NCBI GenBank assembly: GCA_902495455.1
Contig: CABUXJ010000004.1
Span: forward strand, 50,527 to 114,526
DNA: 64,000 nt
Direction: 5' to 3'
DNA from: an uncultured Prevotella sp.
Lineage (GTDB): Bacteria; Bacteroidota; Bacteroidia; Bacteroidales; Bacteroidaceae
The translations under genes were made by a program, and so were the position numbers. The notes below the pieces were generated by a model. The model was given only the letters and a program-made list of their open reading frames with translations. It was not told where the DNA came from and ran no database searches. Shown here piece after piece: positions 44,261-54,228 of the stretch (positions are counted from its first letter, which is position 1; each line of letters opens with the position of its first letter).

Positions 44261-44461
44261 CCTGCAAGACAAAGATATCGGGAGATGAGGAACCTCGATT
44301 GAGTCTTGGCGAAGAAATGGGAATACCGATGGAATGGGCAAAAATCAACGTTTTCGTTAAGCCAGTTAAGCCAAATGAACAGAGCCAAACTCGTTTGAGC
44401 TCTGTCATGGCGAGAAAGCGCAAACATGAAATGAACGAATAATAATCAACATAATTGACCT

Positions 44462-44611
44462 ATGAAAAAGAATAACAAGAAAAATCCGCGCCGCGCAGCA
44501 TACGAGGCACGTCAGGAGAAGGAAGGACAATCAGTCGTCAAATGGATATTCGCCACACTTGTGGTATTGGGCTTGTGCTTCGTCGCTTACTACGCATACA
44601 TCATGTCATAA
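44462..44611 (+). CDS. 49-residue single-pass membrane peptide
   Basis: A short frame (MKKNNKKNPRRAAYEARQEK...) with a strongly basic N-terminal half and a hydrophobic C-terminal helix (residues ~27-46, WIFATLVVLGLCFVAYYAY). Its stop is three bases before the CYTH gene start, which suggests translational coupling. The orientation rule (positive residues inside) predicts N-in topology. No family is recognised; similar tiny proteins are often missed in annotation. Confidence 0.7.
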   Translation: MKKNNKKNPRRAAYEARQEKEGQSVVKWIFATLVVLGLCFVAYYAYIMS

Positions 44612-44614
44612 GGG

Positions 44615-45106
44615 ATGAGCGGACTGGAGATAGAACGCAAGTTCCTGGTGCTTGACGACACTTACAAGCAACTGGCTTTCGACAGCAGCCGCATCAAGCA
44701 GGGGTATATATGCAGTGGTCACGGACGCACGGTGAGAGTGCGCGTCCGTGACTGCCGTGGTTTTCTGACCATCAAGGGACCGTCGGATGCTGCCGGACTG
44801 AGCCGCTATGAATTTGAAAAGGAAATCACATTGGAAGAGGCCGAACAGCTCTTCCGGCTCTGCGAACCGGGCGTGATCGACAAGACCCGTTGGCTCGTGC
44901 GCAGTGGGCGCCATGTCTTTGAAGTGGATGAATTTTACGGAGACAACGCGGGGCTGGTCATGGCCGAGGTGGAATTGTCTTCAGAGGACGAACCATACGA
45001 AAAGCCCCATTTCATCGGACGTGAGGTCACGGGCGACCGCCGCTTCTACAATTCCCATCTGCGGCAGTTCCCGTTCGTCATTTGGGGTAAGACGCTCGGA
45101 GAATAA
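44615..45106 (+). CDS. CYTH domain protein (probable tripolyphosphatase or adenylate cyclase-like)
   Basis: 163 residues. The diagnostic ExExK motif is EIERK (Glu5, Glu7, Lys9), followed by tunnel strands with paired basic and acidic residues (GRTVRVRVRD, FLTIKG, RYEFEKEI, KTRWLV, FEVDEF, AEVEL). Full-length CYTH fold. Stand-alone bacterial CYTH proteins of this size are mostly inorganic triphosphatases rather than cyclases; the sequence cannot separate these. It is coupled to the upstream 49-residue membrane peptide. Confidence 0.9.
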   Translation: MSGLEIERKFLVLDDTYKQLAFDSSRIKQGYICSGHGRTVRVRVRDCRGFLTIKGPSDAAGLSRYEFEKEITLEEAEQLFRLCEPGVIDKTRWLVRSGRHVFEVDEFYGDNAGLVMAEVELSSEDEPYEKPHFIGREVTGDRRFYNSHLRQFPFVIWGKTLGE

Positions 45107-45146
45107 TGCGATGAAACCGCGTTTTTTGACGATACTAACAGTAAAT

Positions 45147-45269
45147 AAACGCAGAGAGCGCATAAATAAACGCAGAGAGCGCAAAGACGCAAAGGTCTTT
45201 TCTGTCCGGAATGGATATGGCCTTTGCGTCTTTGCGCTCTCTGCGTTTATTTATGCGCTCTCTGCGTTT
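45147..45269. repeat. CGCAAAG-type 49-bp perfect inverted repeat
   Basis: Arms 45147-45195 and 45221-45269 are exact reverse complements with a 25-nt spacer. Each arm itself contains a direct repeat of AAACGCAGAGAGCGCA. It lies downstream of the CYTH gene in a gap (45107-45590) that has no supported gene. Confidence 0.93.
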
Positions 45270-45292
45270 GGGTTGTATCAAATCAGGTTCAT

Positions 45293-45375
45293 GCACACCG
45301 TAGGGACAAATTCTTGTATTTGTCCGTAAACAAATGGAGAGCGGACAGATACAAGAATTTGTCCCTACGGTGTGC
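45293..45375. repeat. 34-bp inverted repeat related to the trpS 3' element
   Basis: Arms 45293-45326 and 45342-45375 pair with one G-U exchange and contain GGGACAAATTCTTGTAT. The core is shared with the 45-bp repeat at 37846-37950, while the outer bases differ. Confidence 0.88.
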
Positions 45376-45521
45376 TTCATTCGTATCTTGGCACGGTCAA
45401 AAAGTGTAACGCCAAATGTTTGAGACACGAAAGCCCATTCAGACAAATCCTCTCGGCGAGGGTGCAGTCAAGTATCAGTTACACATTTTAATATAGGAAT
45501 ATCATATTTTCACTTTAAATC

Positions 45522-45553
45522 TTTGCTTGCCGCTCCATTATTTCGTAACTTTG
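45522..45553 (+). promoter_or_regulatory. Promoter of the suf operon
   Basis: TTTG (45522-45525), 20-nt spacer, TAACTTTG (45546-45553); leader of about 30 nt. No Fur- or IscR-like palindrome is evident around it. Confidence 0.75.
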
Positions 45554-45590
45554 CAGCCTTGAAAGGAGGGCATCAAGAACCGAAAGAAAA

Positions 45591-47054
45591 ATGGAAGAGA
45601 ATAAGGATAAGGTGCAGAACGAATATGTCAGGAAGGTGGCCGAGCAGAAGTATGAGTTCGGTTTCACCACCGACGTACATACCGAGATCATTGACCGCGG
45701 ACTCAACGAAGACGTCGTGCGGCTCATCTCGCGGAAGAAAGGCGAGCCGGAGTGGATGCTCGACTTCCGTCTGAAGGCGTTTGAATATTGGAAAACGCAG
45801 AAACAGCCGACGTGGGGACACGTGCGGCTGCCGGAGATAGATTATCAGGCGATTTCCTATTATGCCGACCCGATGGCCAAGAAGGCCGGCGGCGAGGAGA
45901 AGAAGGAGATTGACCCGGAGCTGATGAAGACGTTCGACAAGCTGGGCATTCCGCTCGAAGAGCGTCTGGCGCTGAGCGGCGTGGCCGTCGACGCCATCAT
46001 GGACTCGGTCTCGGTGAAGACGACATATAAGGAGAAGCTGGCCGAGAAGGGCATAATCTTCTGCTCCATCGGCGACGCCATCCAGCAGCATCCGGAACTC
46101 GTGAAGGAATATCTCGGGTCGGTCGTGCCATACCGTGACAACTTCTACGCCGCGTTGAACAGTGCCGTGTTCAGCGACGGCTCGTTCGTCTATATCCCCA
46201 AGGGCGTCCGCTGTCCGATGGAGCTGAGCTCCTACTTCCGCATCAACGCGCGCAACACGGGACAGTTTGAGCGCACGCTCATCATTGCCGACGACGACGC
46301 ATACGTGTCTTATCTCGAAGGCTGCACGGCGCCGATGCGCGACGAGAACCAGCTGCACGCCGCCATCGTCGAAATCATCGTCAAGGACCGCGCCGAGGTG
46401 AAATATTCAACCGTACAGAACTGGTATCCCGGCGACGAGAACGGCCGCGGCGGTGTCTACAACCTCGTGACAAAACGCGGAGAGCTGCGCGGCGAGGGCT
46501 CGAAGCTGTCGTGGACGCAGGTCGAGACGGGAAGCGCCATCACGTGGAAATATCCGTCGTGCGTGCTGCGCGGCGACAACTCCGTTGCCGAGTTCTATTC
46601 CGTTGCCGTGACCAACCACTATCAGGAGGCCGACACGGGAACGAAGATGATTCATCTCGGCCGCAACACCAAGAGCACCATCATTTCGAAGGGCATCTCG
46701 GCCGGCCGCAGTCAGAACTCCTACCGCGGACTGGTCCGCGTGGGCTCGAAGGCCGACAACGCGCGCAACTATTCGTCCTGTGACTCGCTCCTGCTGGGCA
46801 GTGAGTGCGGCGCACACACGTTCCCCTACATGGACATCCACAACGACACGGCCATCGTCGAGCATGAGGCCACGACGAGCAAGATAAGCGAGGACCAGCT
46901 CTTCTACTGCAATCAGCGTGGCATACCGACGGAGCAGGCTGTGGAACTCATCGTCAACGGTTATGCCAAGGATGTCTTGAACAAGCTGCCGATGGAGTTT
47001 GCCGTTGAGGCGCAGAAGCTCCTCAGCGTCTCGCTCGAAGGCACGGTGGGATGA
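45591..47054 (+). CDS. sufB: Fe-S cluster assembly scaffold subunit SufB
   Basis: 487 residues, normal for SufB. Conserved beta-helix core (FSDGSFVYIPKGVRCPMELS, YLEGCTAPMRDENQLHAAIVE, VQNWYPGDENGRGGVYN) and C-terminal EHEATTSKISEDQLFYCNQRGI. SufB forms the SufBC2D scaffold on which Fe-S clusters are built from persulfide sulfur delivered by SufS. First gene of sufB-sufC-sufD-sufS. A 180-bp repeat-rich gap follows before sufC. Confidence 0.96.
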   Translation: MEENKDKVQNEYVRKVAEQKYEFGFTTDVHTEIIDRGLNEDVVRLISRKKGEPEWMLDFRLKAFEYWKTQKQPTWGHVRLPEIDYQAISYYADPMAKKAGGEEKKEIDPELMKTFDKLGIPLEERLALSGVAVDAIMDSVSVKTTYKEKLAEKGIIFCSIGDAIQQHPELVKEYLGSVVPYRDNFYAALNSAVFSDGSFVYIPKGVRCPMELSSYFRINARNTGQFERTLIIADDDAYVSYLEGCTAPMRDENQLHAAIVEIIVKDRAEVKYSTVQNWYPGDENGRGGVYNLVTKRGELRGEGSKLSWTQVETGSAITWKYPSCVLRGDNSVAEFYSVAVTNHYQEADTGTKMIHLGRNTKSTIISKGISAGRSQNSYRGLVRVGSKADNARNYSSCDSLLLGSECGAHTFPYMDIHNDTAIVEHEATTSKISEDQLFYCNQRGIPTEQAVELIVNGYAKDVLNKLPMEFAVEAQKLLSVSLEGTVG

Positions 47055-47065
47055 GCGGCCGTGGA

Positions 47066-47226
47066 GCCCCACCCGGCCTCCCCAAAGGGGAGGTGAGGGG
47101 CGGAGCATAGGAGCGGGGAGTTTTTATACATCAATAATAAAGAATAAAGGAACAAAATAATAAAAAAACCGTATCCGGAAAAGGAGACAGCCGCAGGCTC
47201 CCCTCCTTGGAGGGGTCGGGGGAGGC
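47066..47226. repeat. Inverted CCCTCCCC-family elements in the sufB-sufC gap
   Basis: Left copy (47066-47100, GGCCTCCCC AAA GGGGAGG type) and right copy (47193-47226, CTCCCCTCC TTGG AGGGG type) with AT-rich DNA between. The right copy lies about 8 bp before the sufC start. Repeats inside an operon may act as 3'-end or processing hairpins. Confidence 0.7.
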
Positions 47227-47233
47227 TTTGATT

Positions 47234-47989
<756 letters not shown>

Positions 47990-48001
47990 AGGAGGATGGC
48001 T

Positions 48002-49345
48002 ATGCAGAGTGAACAGCAATATATCGACCTCTATAAGGCGTGCCGCGGCATGCTCTTCGGTCATAGTGCCGATGTGATGAACGGCGTGCGTGACCGTGCC
48101 TTCGACGATTTCTGCCGTCTCGGTTTTCCGACGCGGAAGCAGGAGAGGTATAAGTACACGGACATGGCGGAACTGTTCGCACCCGACTATGGTCTGAACC
48201 TCAACCGGCTCGACATTCCCGCCAATCCCTACGACGCCTTCCGTTGTGACGTGCCCAATCTGAGCACGTCGCTCTACTTCGTCGTCAACGACGCCTTCTA
48301 CACCAAAGCCCGGCCCAAGAGCCATCTGCCGGAGGGCGTCGTCATCGGCTCGCTGAGCGACGTAGCTGCAAAAATGCCCGATTCCATCGGGAAATACTAT
48401 GCCCGCATAGCCCGTACGGAGGACGACGGCGTGACGGCGCTCAACACGATGCTGGCTCAGGACGGGCTGGTCGTCTATGTGCCGCGCGGCGTAAAGGTCG
48501 ACCGTGCCGTTCAGGTGATCAACATCCTGCGCTCCGACGTCGACCTGATGGTCAACCGCCGCGTGCTCATCGTCGTCGAGGAAGACGCCGAGATAACGCT
48601 GCTCTTCTGCGACCATGCCGCCGACGACCGCCGCTTTCTGGCAACACAGGTCATCGAGGCGTATGTCGGAGAGCGCGCCGGACTGGATCTCTATTGTCTT
48701 GAAGAGACCCACGCCAAGAATGTGCGCGTCAGCAATCTCTACATAGAGCAGCAGCGGGACAGCCGCGTCAACCATAACATCATTACGCTCCACAACGGTG
48801 TGACGCGCAACCGGGCCGACGTCGTTCTTGCTGGCGAGGGTGCGGAGTGCAGGATGAACGGCTGCGTCATCGCCGACAAGGAGCAGCACGTCGACAACAA
48901 CACGCTCATTGACCACCGCGCGCCCCATTGCACGAGCAACGAACTGTATAAATATGTGCTCGACGGCAAGGCCACGGGTGCCTTCGCCGGCCGTGTGCTC
49001 GTGCGGAAGGACTCCCAGAAGACCGTTTCGGAGATGCGCAACCAGAATATCTGTGCCACGCGCGAGGCCCGGATGTACACCCAGCCCATGCTCGAAATCT
49101 ATGCCGACGACGTCAAGTGTGCCCACGGCAGCACCGTAGGACAGCTCAACGACGCGGCTCTATTCTATATGCGCCAACGCGGAATCTCGCTCAAGGAGGC
49201 CAAGCTGCTGCTTGAGTTCGCCTTCATCAACGAGGTTGTCGACACCATCCGCCTCGCCCCGTTACGCGACCGGCTCCACCATCTCGTGGAGAAGCGCTTC
49301 CGCGGAGAGCTGAGCAAGTGTGAGGGATGCAAGCTGTGCCGATAG
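48002..49345 (+). CDS. sufD: Fe-S cluster assembly protein SufD
   Basis: About 447 residues, a SufB paralogue with the same beta-helix fold: VYVPRGVKVDRAVQVINIL in the middle and C-terminal DDVKCAHGSTVGQLNDAALFYMRQRG with the conserved His, then LREKRFRGELSKCEGCKLC-like tail. GGAGG at 47991-47995 sits six bases before the ATG at 48002, which is preferred over an ATG at 47996 that overlaps the ribosome-binding site. The C-terminal CEGCKLC motif is common in Bacteroidetes SufD. Confidence 0.94.
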   Translation: MQSEQQYIDLYKACRGMLFGHSADVMNGVRDRAFDDFCRLGFPTRKQERYKYTDMAELFAPDYGLNLNRLDIPANPYDAFRCDVPNLSTSLYFVVNDAFYTKARPKSHLPEGVVIGSLSDVAAKMPDSIGKYYARIARTEDDGVTALNTMLAQDGLVVYVPRGVKVDRAVQVINILRSDVDLMVNRRVLIVVEEDAEITLLFCDHAADDRRFLATQVIEAYVGERAGLDLYCLEETHAKNVRVSNLYIEQQRDSRVNHNIITLHNGVTRNRADVVLAGEGAECRMNGCVIADKEQHVDNNTLIDHRAPHCTSNELYKYVLDGKATGAFAGRVLVRKDSQKTVSEMRNQNICATREARMYTQPMLEIYADDVKCAHGSTVGQLNDAALFYMRQRGISLKEAKLLLEFAFINEVVDTIRLAPLRDRLHHLVEKRFRGELSKCEGCKLCR

Positions 49346-49394
49346 CGTTTCTTCGCAGCGAAACCGTCTGTGCGTTCAATTAAAATAATGGATT

Positions 49395-50606
49395 ATGAAC
49401 AGTGAACTGATAAGAAAGGATTTTCCCATCCTCTCCCGCACCGTCTACGACCGACCGCTGGTCTATCTCGATAATGCCGCAACGACGCAGAAACCGCTCT
49501 GTGTGCTCGATGCCATGCGTGACGAATATCTCAATGTCAATGCCAATGTCCATCGCGGCGTCCACTATCTCTCGCAGAAGGCGACCGATCTTCATGAAGC
49601 CGCCCGGGAGCGCGTGCGCAGTTTCATAAATGCCGAAAGCACGGACGAAATCATCTTCACCCGCGGAACGACCGAAAGCATAAATCTCGTGGTGTCCTCT
49701 TTCTGTGATGAGTTTATGGAAGAGGGCGACGAAGTCATCGTTTCCGTGATGGAACATCATTCCAATATCGTTCCTTGGCAGCTTCAGGCGGCGAAGAAAG
49801 GAATTGCCGTCAAGGTCATTCCGATGGACGACCGGGGCGAGTTGAAGCTCGATGAAATGGAAAAATTGTTCACCGCGAGAACAAAAATGGTGAGCGTTGC
49901 CCATGTCAGCAACGTGCTCGGAACGGTGAACGATGTCGATGAAATCGTGGAAATTGCTCATCGTCACGGCGTTCCCGTGATGATAGACGGCGCTCAGAGC
50001 GCTCCACACATGAAGGTGGATGTCCGTGCAATGGATTGTGACTTTTTCGCTTTCAGCGGTCATAAGATATATGGGCCGACCGGTGTCGGCGTCCTTTACG
50101 GTAAACGGGAGTGGCTTGACCGCCTTCCGCCGTATCAGGGAGGCGGCGAGATGATTGAAAGCGTGTCGTTCGAGAAGACCGTTTTCGCGCAGCTTCCGTT
50201 CAAGTTCGAGGCCGGAACGCCTGACTATGTGGCTACCCACGGCCTTGCTACGGCCATCGATTACGTCGAACGGATTGGTCTCGACAACATTGCCGAATAC
50301 GAAAAAGAGCTGACCCAATATTGCATGGACCAGCTCCGGAGTATCGATGGAATGAGGATTTTCGGTACGTCTGAACGCAAGGACGCCGTCGTTTCGTTCC
50401 TCGTGGGCGATATCCATCATCTTGATATGGGCACATTGCTCGACCGTCTCGGCATTGCCGTGCGCACGGGACATCACTGTGCCGAACCGCTGATGCAGCG
50501 GCTGGGTATTCAGGGCACCGTCCGCGCGTCGTTCGCTCTTTACAATACGAAAGAGGAAATTGACATTTTGGCTGACGGAATACGTCGTGTCAGCCGGATG
50601 TTCTGA
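49395..50606 (+). CDS. sufS: Cysteine desulfurase SufS
   Basis: 403 residues, class V aminotransferase fold, group II. PLP lysine Lys224 in FSGHKIYGPTGVGVLYG, substrate cysteine Cys362 in VRTGHHCAEPLMQR. N-terminal YLDNAATTQKPLCVLDAM is typical. It takes sulfur from cysteine as an enzyme-bound persulfide for SufBCD. Last gene of the suf operon; no sufE or sufU follows, so the sulfur acceptor must be elsewhere. Confidence 0.96.
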   Translation: MNSELIRKDFPILSRTVYDRPLVYLDNAATTQKPLCVLDAMRDEYLNVNANVHRGVHYLSQKATDLHEAARERVRSFINAESTDEIIFTRGTTESINLVVSSFCDEFMEEGDEVIVSVMEHHSNIVPWQLQAAKKGIAVKVIPMDDRGELKLDEMEKLFTARTKMVSVAHVSNVLGTVNDVDEIVEIAHRHGVPVMIDGAQSAPHMKVDVRAMDCDFFAFSGHKIYGPTGVGVLYGKREWLDRLPPYQGGGEMIESVSFEKTVFAQLPFKFEAGTPDYVATHGLATAIDYVERIGLDNIAEYEKELTQYCMDQLRSIDGMRIFGTSERKDAVVSFLVGDIHHLDMGTLLDRLGIAVRTGHHCAEPLMQRLGIQGTVRASFALYNTKEEIDILADGIRRVSRMF

Positions 50607-50682
50607 TTTGTCTGACGCTATGATGCGGCACTGCGGCGTGGTTTTTGGATGCCGACGGCGTGATTTTTGGATGATGCCGACG

Positions 50683-51006
50683 TTACAGCCGCTCTGCTTT
50701 GATACCGCTGTCGCGGCATTTCATCACCGCCGAAATGAGCCACGCGAGACATCCTAAGCGCAGCAGCAGATGACAGTCGGCGGGAAACACGGTCATGAAG
50801 AAGGCCGCTTGGGCGTTGACCAGCAGCAAGGTCTGCCGCGTGTTGACCTCAGTGCCGACCACACGGGAATAGTATCTGGCGAGCGGGGCGACGATGCGCT
50901 GTACGGTTGAGGCCACTTTTGCAGTCCCGTTACTCATGTTCATTGTCTCTGCTGCCATGTTCATTGTCTCAGTAGCGTTCGCCGTAAGTGTCATTTTGTT
51001 GTCCAT
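50683..51006 (-). CDS. Small putative membrane protein, function unknown
   Basis: 107 residues. A polar N-terminal part with Met/Ala/Asn/Thr repeats (ETMNMAAETMNMSNGT, encoded by a short internal DNA repeat), then a hydrophobic region (TRQTLLLVNAQAAFFMTVFP, LLRLGCLAWLISAVMKC) predicting one or two membrane segments. No family is recognised. It sits alone on the minus strand between sufS and rnhB. A TTCCTTTG box just upstream is close to the -7 pattern. Confidence 0.55.
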   Translation of the reverse strand: MDNKMTLTANATETMNMAAETMNMSNGTAKVASTVQRIVAPLARYYSRVVGTEVNTRQTLLLVNAQAAFFMTVFPADCHLLLRLGCLAWLISAVMKCRDSGIKAERL

Positions 51007-51128
51007 ATCATTCTTGATTAATAGTTATCGTGATGCAAAGGAACCGCTATTGTGTGCACATAATGTTCATTGTGACGGGAAATAAAGTTAAGAATACTTG
51101 AATATTAACACTCATTTACAATCATATC

Positions 51129-51731
51129 ATGCTTGCAAGCCATTTTTATGAGGGTCTCACGGAGGCCGGATGCGATGAAGCCGGACGCGGATGTCTGGCC
51201 GGAAGTGTGTATGCCGGGGCCGTCATTTTCCCTCCGGACTATAAGAACGAGGAGCTGAATGACTCCAAACAGCTCTCCGAACGCCGCCGCAACGCATTGC
51301 GGGAGGTCATCCAGCGTGATGCCGTAGCGTGGGCGGTAGGCGTCGTTGAGCCCGATGAAATCGACCGGATCAATATCCTCAACGCCAGCATTCTCGCCAT
51401 GCACCGTGCCTTGGACGCTCTCAGCGTGCGCCCCGAGGCTGTAATCATCGACGGAAACCGCTTCAAGCCTTACAGAAATTTGCCTTATACGACCATTGTC
51501 AAGGGCGACGGGAAGTATCTTTCCATCGCTGCGGCGAGTATTCTTGCGAAGACTTATCGTGATGACTATATGGCCGAACTGGCCCGACAGTATCCCCAAT
51601 ATGACTGGCAGAGCAACAAGGGCTATCCCACGAAAAAGCATCGGGAAGCCATTCGTGAGTTCGGAATAACTCCATTCCATCGGCGTAGCTACAATCTTTT
51701 GGGCGGAAATCAGCTCACTTTCGACTTCTGA
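51129..51731 (+). CDS. rnhB: Ribonuclease HII
   Basis: 200 residues. Active-site motifs of RNase HII: GCDEAGRG (Asp16, Glu17), a central IIDGNRF Asp and the later ASILAKTYRDDYM Asp. C-terminal KKHREAIREFGITPFHRRSY is conserved. It cuts RNA-DNA hybrids and single ribonucleotides. The start codon follows directly after an AT-rich leader; the neighbours on each side are separate units. Confidence 0.95.
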   Translation: MLASHFYEGLTEAGCDEAGRGCLAGSVYAGAVIFPPDYKNEELNDSKQLSERRRNALREVIQRDAVAWAVGVVEPDEIDRINILNASILAMHRALDALSVRPEAVIIDGNRFKPYRNLPYTTIVKGDGKYLSIAAASILAKTYRDDYMAELARQYPQYDWQSNKGYPTKKHREAIREFGITPFHRRSYNLLGGNQLTFDF

Positions 51732-51811
51732 CCGTCGGAACAATATTCTTATGCCGATACCATCGAACACACATATATAATATATAGCATACCGAAAGCG
51801 AATAACATACA

Positions 51812-52882
51812 ATGGAACAGATAGAAAAATATACATCCGAGGCTGTGGAATTGCTCCGGCATCTGATAGCCACCCCATCCATAAGCCGTGACGAGAAGCG
51901 TGCTGCCGACGTGCTGGAAGCGTTCATGCAGGATCATGGCATAGACTGTCGTCGTGAGGCAAACAATGTCTGGGCGGTCGCGCCGGATTATGACGAAGAC
52001 CGTCCCACATTGTTGCTCAACGCTCATATAGACACGGTGAAACCGGTCGAAACGTGGACCAGAAACCCATTTGAACCGTCGTTGGAGGGTGATTGCCTCT
52101 TCGGATTGGGCAGTAATGATTGCGGAGGAGGTCTCGTCTCGTTGTTGCAAGTATTCCGGATGATGTCCGATCGTGCGCGTACATATAATATGGTGTATCT
52201 CGCATCGGCAGAAGAGGAAGTCTCGGGGCGTGACGGAATCAGCCGCGTGTTGTCAATGCTGCCGCCGATAGATGTCGCTATCGTCGGAGAACCGACCGGT
52301 ATGCAGCCAGCCATAGCAGAGAAAGGGCTCATGGTCATTGACGGTGTGGCTCACGGCAAGTCCGGCCATGCGGCCCGCAATGAGGGCATAAATGCGATTT
52401 ATGAAGCTCTCGACGACCTCGTCTGGCTGCGCGACCATCGTTTTGACCGCGTCAGCGACTTGCTTGGACCGGTGAAGATGACAGTCACGGTAATTAATGC
52501 CGGCACCCAGCACAACGTCGTACCGGACGAATGTCGCTTTGTCATTGACGTCAGGTCAAACGAACTGTATACCAACGAGGAACTCTTTGAAATCATCCGC
52601 AATCATGTCCGCAGTGAACTGAAGGCGCGTTCGTTCCGCCTCGGCTCATCCCGAATAGACCCAAACCATCCTCTCGTGCGCCGGATGGTGGCGATGGGGA
52701 TGTGTCCTTTCGGCTCGCCGACACTCTCCGACCAAGCTCTGATGCCTTTCCTTTCGCTCAAACTGGGGCCCGGTGACTCCTCGCGCTCCCATTCCGCGGA
52801 CGAATATATATGTGTTAGTGAGATTGAAGAGGCGATAACAACGTATGAGCAAGTGTTTGGAGAATTAAAAATTAAAGGTTAG
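51812..52882 (+). CDS. M20 family deacylase, probable acetylornithine/acyl-citrulline deacetylase
   Basis: 356 residues. Metal-binding motifs of the M20 family: LLLNAHIDTVKP, LGSNDCGGG, ASAEEEVSGRDG (catalytic Glu pair) and the dimerisation domain AHGKSGHAARNEGINAI. The compact size and GLGSNDCGG version match Bacteroidetes ArgE-like enzymes that deacylate N-acetyl- or N-succinyl-citrulline/ornithine in arginine synthesis. No other arg gene is adjacent. A DapE-type role is less likely. Confidence 0.82.
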   Translation: MEQIEKYTSEAVELLRHLIATPSISRDEKRAADVLEAFMQDHGIDCRREANNVWAVAPDYDEDRPTLLLNAHIDTVKPVETWTRNPFEPSLEGDCLFGLGSNDCGGGLVSLLQVFRMMSDRARTYNMVYLASAEEEVSGRDGISRVLSMLPPIDVAIVGEPTGMQPAIAEKGLMVIDGVAHGKSGHAARNEGINAIYEALDDLVWLRDHRFDRVSDLLGPVKMTVTVINAGTQHNVVPDECRFVIDVRSNELYTNEELFEIIRNHVRSELKARSFRLGSSRIDPNHPLVRRMVAMGMCPFGSPTLSDQALMPFLSLKLGPGDSSRSHSADEYICVSEIEEAITTYEQVFGELKIKG

Positions 52883-52911
52883 GAAAGCTTCATATTTATA
52901 AATAAGAATCA

Positions 52912-54228
52912 ATGGGATACAGAAACATTATAAGGACATTGCTCGCGTTATTCATGCTCGTCATGACGGCGGGAGCGAAGGCGCAGGAGGCCGACGTGCG
53001 CATAGGCAAACTGCTCAACAGCAACGATTGGTTCGCGCTTGAACGCGAGTACCCGACGCTCAGGGACGGGGTACAGACGCCGATACTCCGTTTGATGGCG
53101 GAGGCCCTGCTGGGTTATTATTTCAATCGTCCTGACGAGACTGTGGTGTGTGTCGACTCGCTGCTCAGACATCATCAGGCGGAGCTGGGACTCGGCAACA
53201 TCACGTCGATGCTGACCATCAAGGCCATCGCGGAGTCAAGGCGGGGAAACTATGGCGCGGCGGCAGACATGATGAAGAGTTTCGCGTCGCAGCTGATGGC
53301 GCAGGGTGTCGAGATGGACTACTCAGAGATAAACCAGGTCGCGGGCCACTTCGACAAGTTCCGCAGCTTACGGCCGATGACGGTTGAGCGTCCCGGAGGG
53401 GACGCCGTGATACGGATGACCAACGACTCGATCGTGCTGAAGATAGAGAACGACACAGTGCCACGGGGGACGACGATGCACGTTTCGGTAACGGTCGGAG
53501 GACGGGAATGTCGGGCGATATTTGACACGGGAGCCGGTTTGACGTTCATGTCGGCAGAGCTTGCCGGAAAGATGGGCGTGAGAGTCGTCTCCGATTCGCT
53601 ACACATACAAGGCGCCGGACTGGTCTTCGGTCAGGTGGGCGTCATCGACAGCATGATGATGGGCGGAATGACGATAAGAAACATCCCCGTGGCAATCAAT
53701 CCGGACACGACGCTGAACAGGCTTCACAACATCGACTTTCTCATCGGAACGGACGTGATGACGCAATTCGGAGAACTGCGGATATATCCGCATGAGGGCA
53801 GGATTGTCGTTCCTAAACAACGTACGCCAAGGCCGGCCGAGGGCAGCAATATGTACATGGACAATATGTCGCCTATAATAGAAGGTGAGATTGGGGGCCG
53901 GACATACGGATTTTTCCTCGATACGGGTAACGGCTCGGCAACTTTGTCGCCCGCTTTTTATGAGCGTAACAAGGCGGAGATAGACATGACGGCCAAGCAC
54001 GTGAAGCGGATGACGGGCGGGATAGGTTCTGTTGAGGATCGCGAGATGCTGCTTCTGCCCACGTGGACATTCGCTTTGGGTGGTCGGGACGTGACCCTGC
54101 GAGATGTGGGCGTGATGCTCGAAGACAGCAAGGTTGTGCACCATGACGGAAATATCGGGATGTCACTTGTCAATCAGTTCGACAAGGTAACCATCAATTT
54201 CAAGGAATGTTTCGCCAAATTTGAGTAA
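52912..54228 (+). CDS. Secreted double-domain retropepsin-like aspartic protease
   Basis: 438 residues. Signal peptide (IIRTLLALFMLVMTAGAKA-Q), an alpha-helical ~130-residue region with TPR-like character, then two aspartyl-protease domains, each with its own motif: FDTGAG (Asp205) and LDTGNG (Asp337). Two DTG motifs in one chain could form an internal pseudo-dimer, as in pepsins, rather than the homodimer of retropepsins. The second motif DTGN lacks the usual S/T after G. Its substrate is unknown; it is 30 bp after the M20 gene. Confidence 0.82.
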   Translation: MGYRNIIRTLLALFMLVMTAGAKAQEADVRIGKLLNSNDWFALEREYPTLRDGVQTPILRLMAEALLGYYFNRPDETVVCVDSLLRHHQAELGLGNITSMLTIKAIAESRRGNYGAAADMMKSFASQLMAQGVEMDYSEINQVAGHFDKFRSLRPMTVERPGGDAVIRMTNDSIVLKIENDTVPRGTTMHVSVTVGGRECRAIFDTGAGLTFMSAELAGKMGVRVVSDSLHIQGAGLVFGQVGVIDSMMMGGMTIRNIPVAINPDTTLNRLHNIDFLIGTDVMTQFGELRIYPHEGRIVVPKQRTPRPAEGSNMYMDNMSPIIEGEIGGRTYGFFLDTGNGSATLSPAFYERNKAEIDMTAKHVKRMTGGIGSVEDREMLLLPTWTFALGGRDVTLRDVGVMLEDSKVVHHDGNIGMSLVNQFDKVTINFKECFAKFE

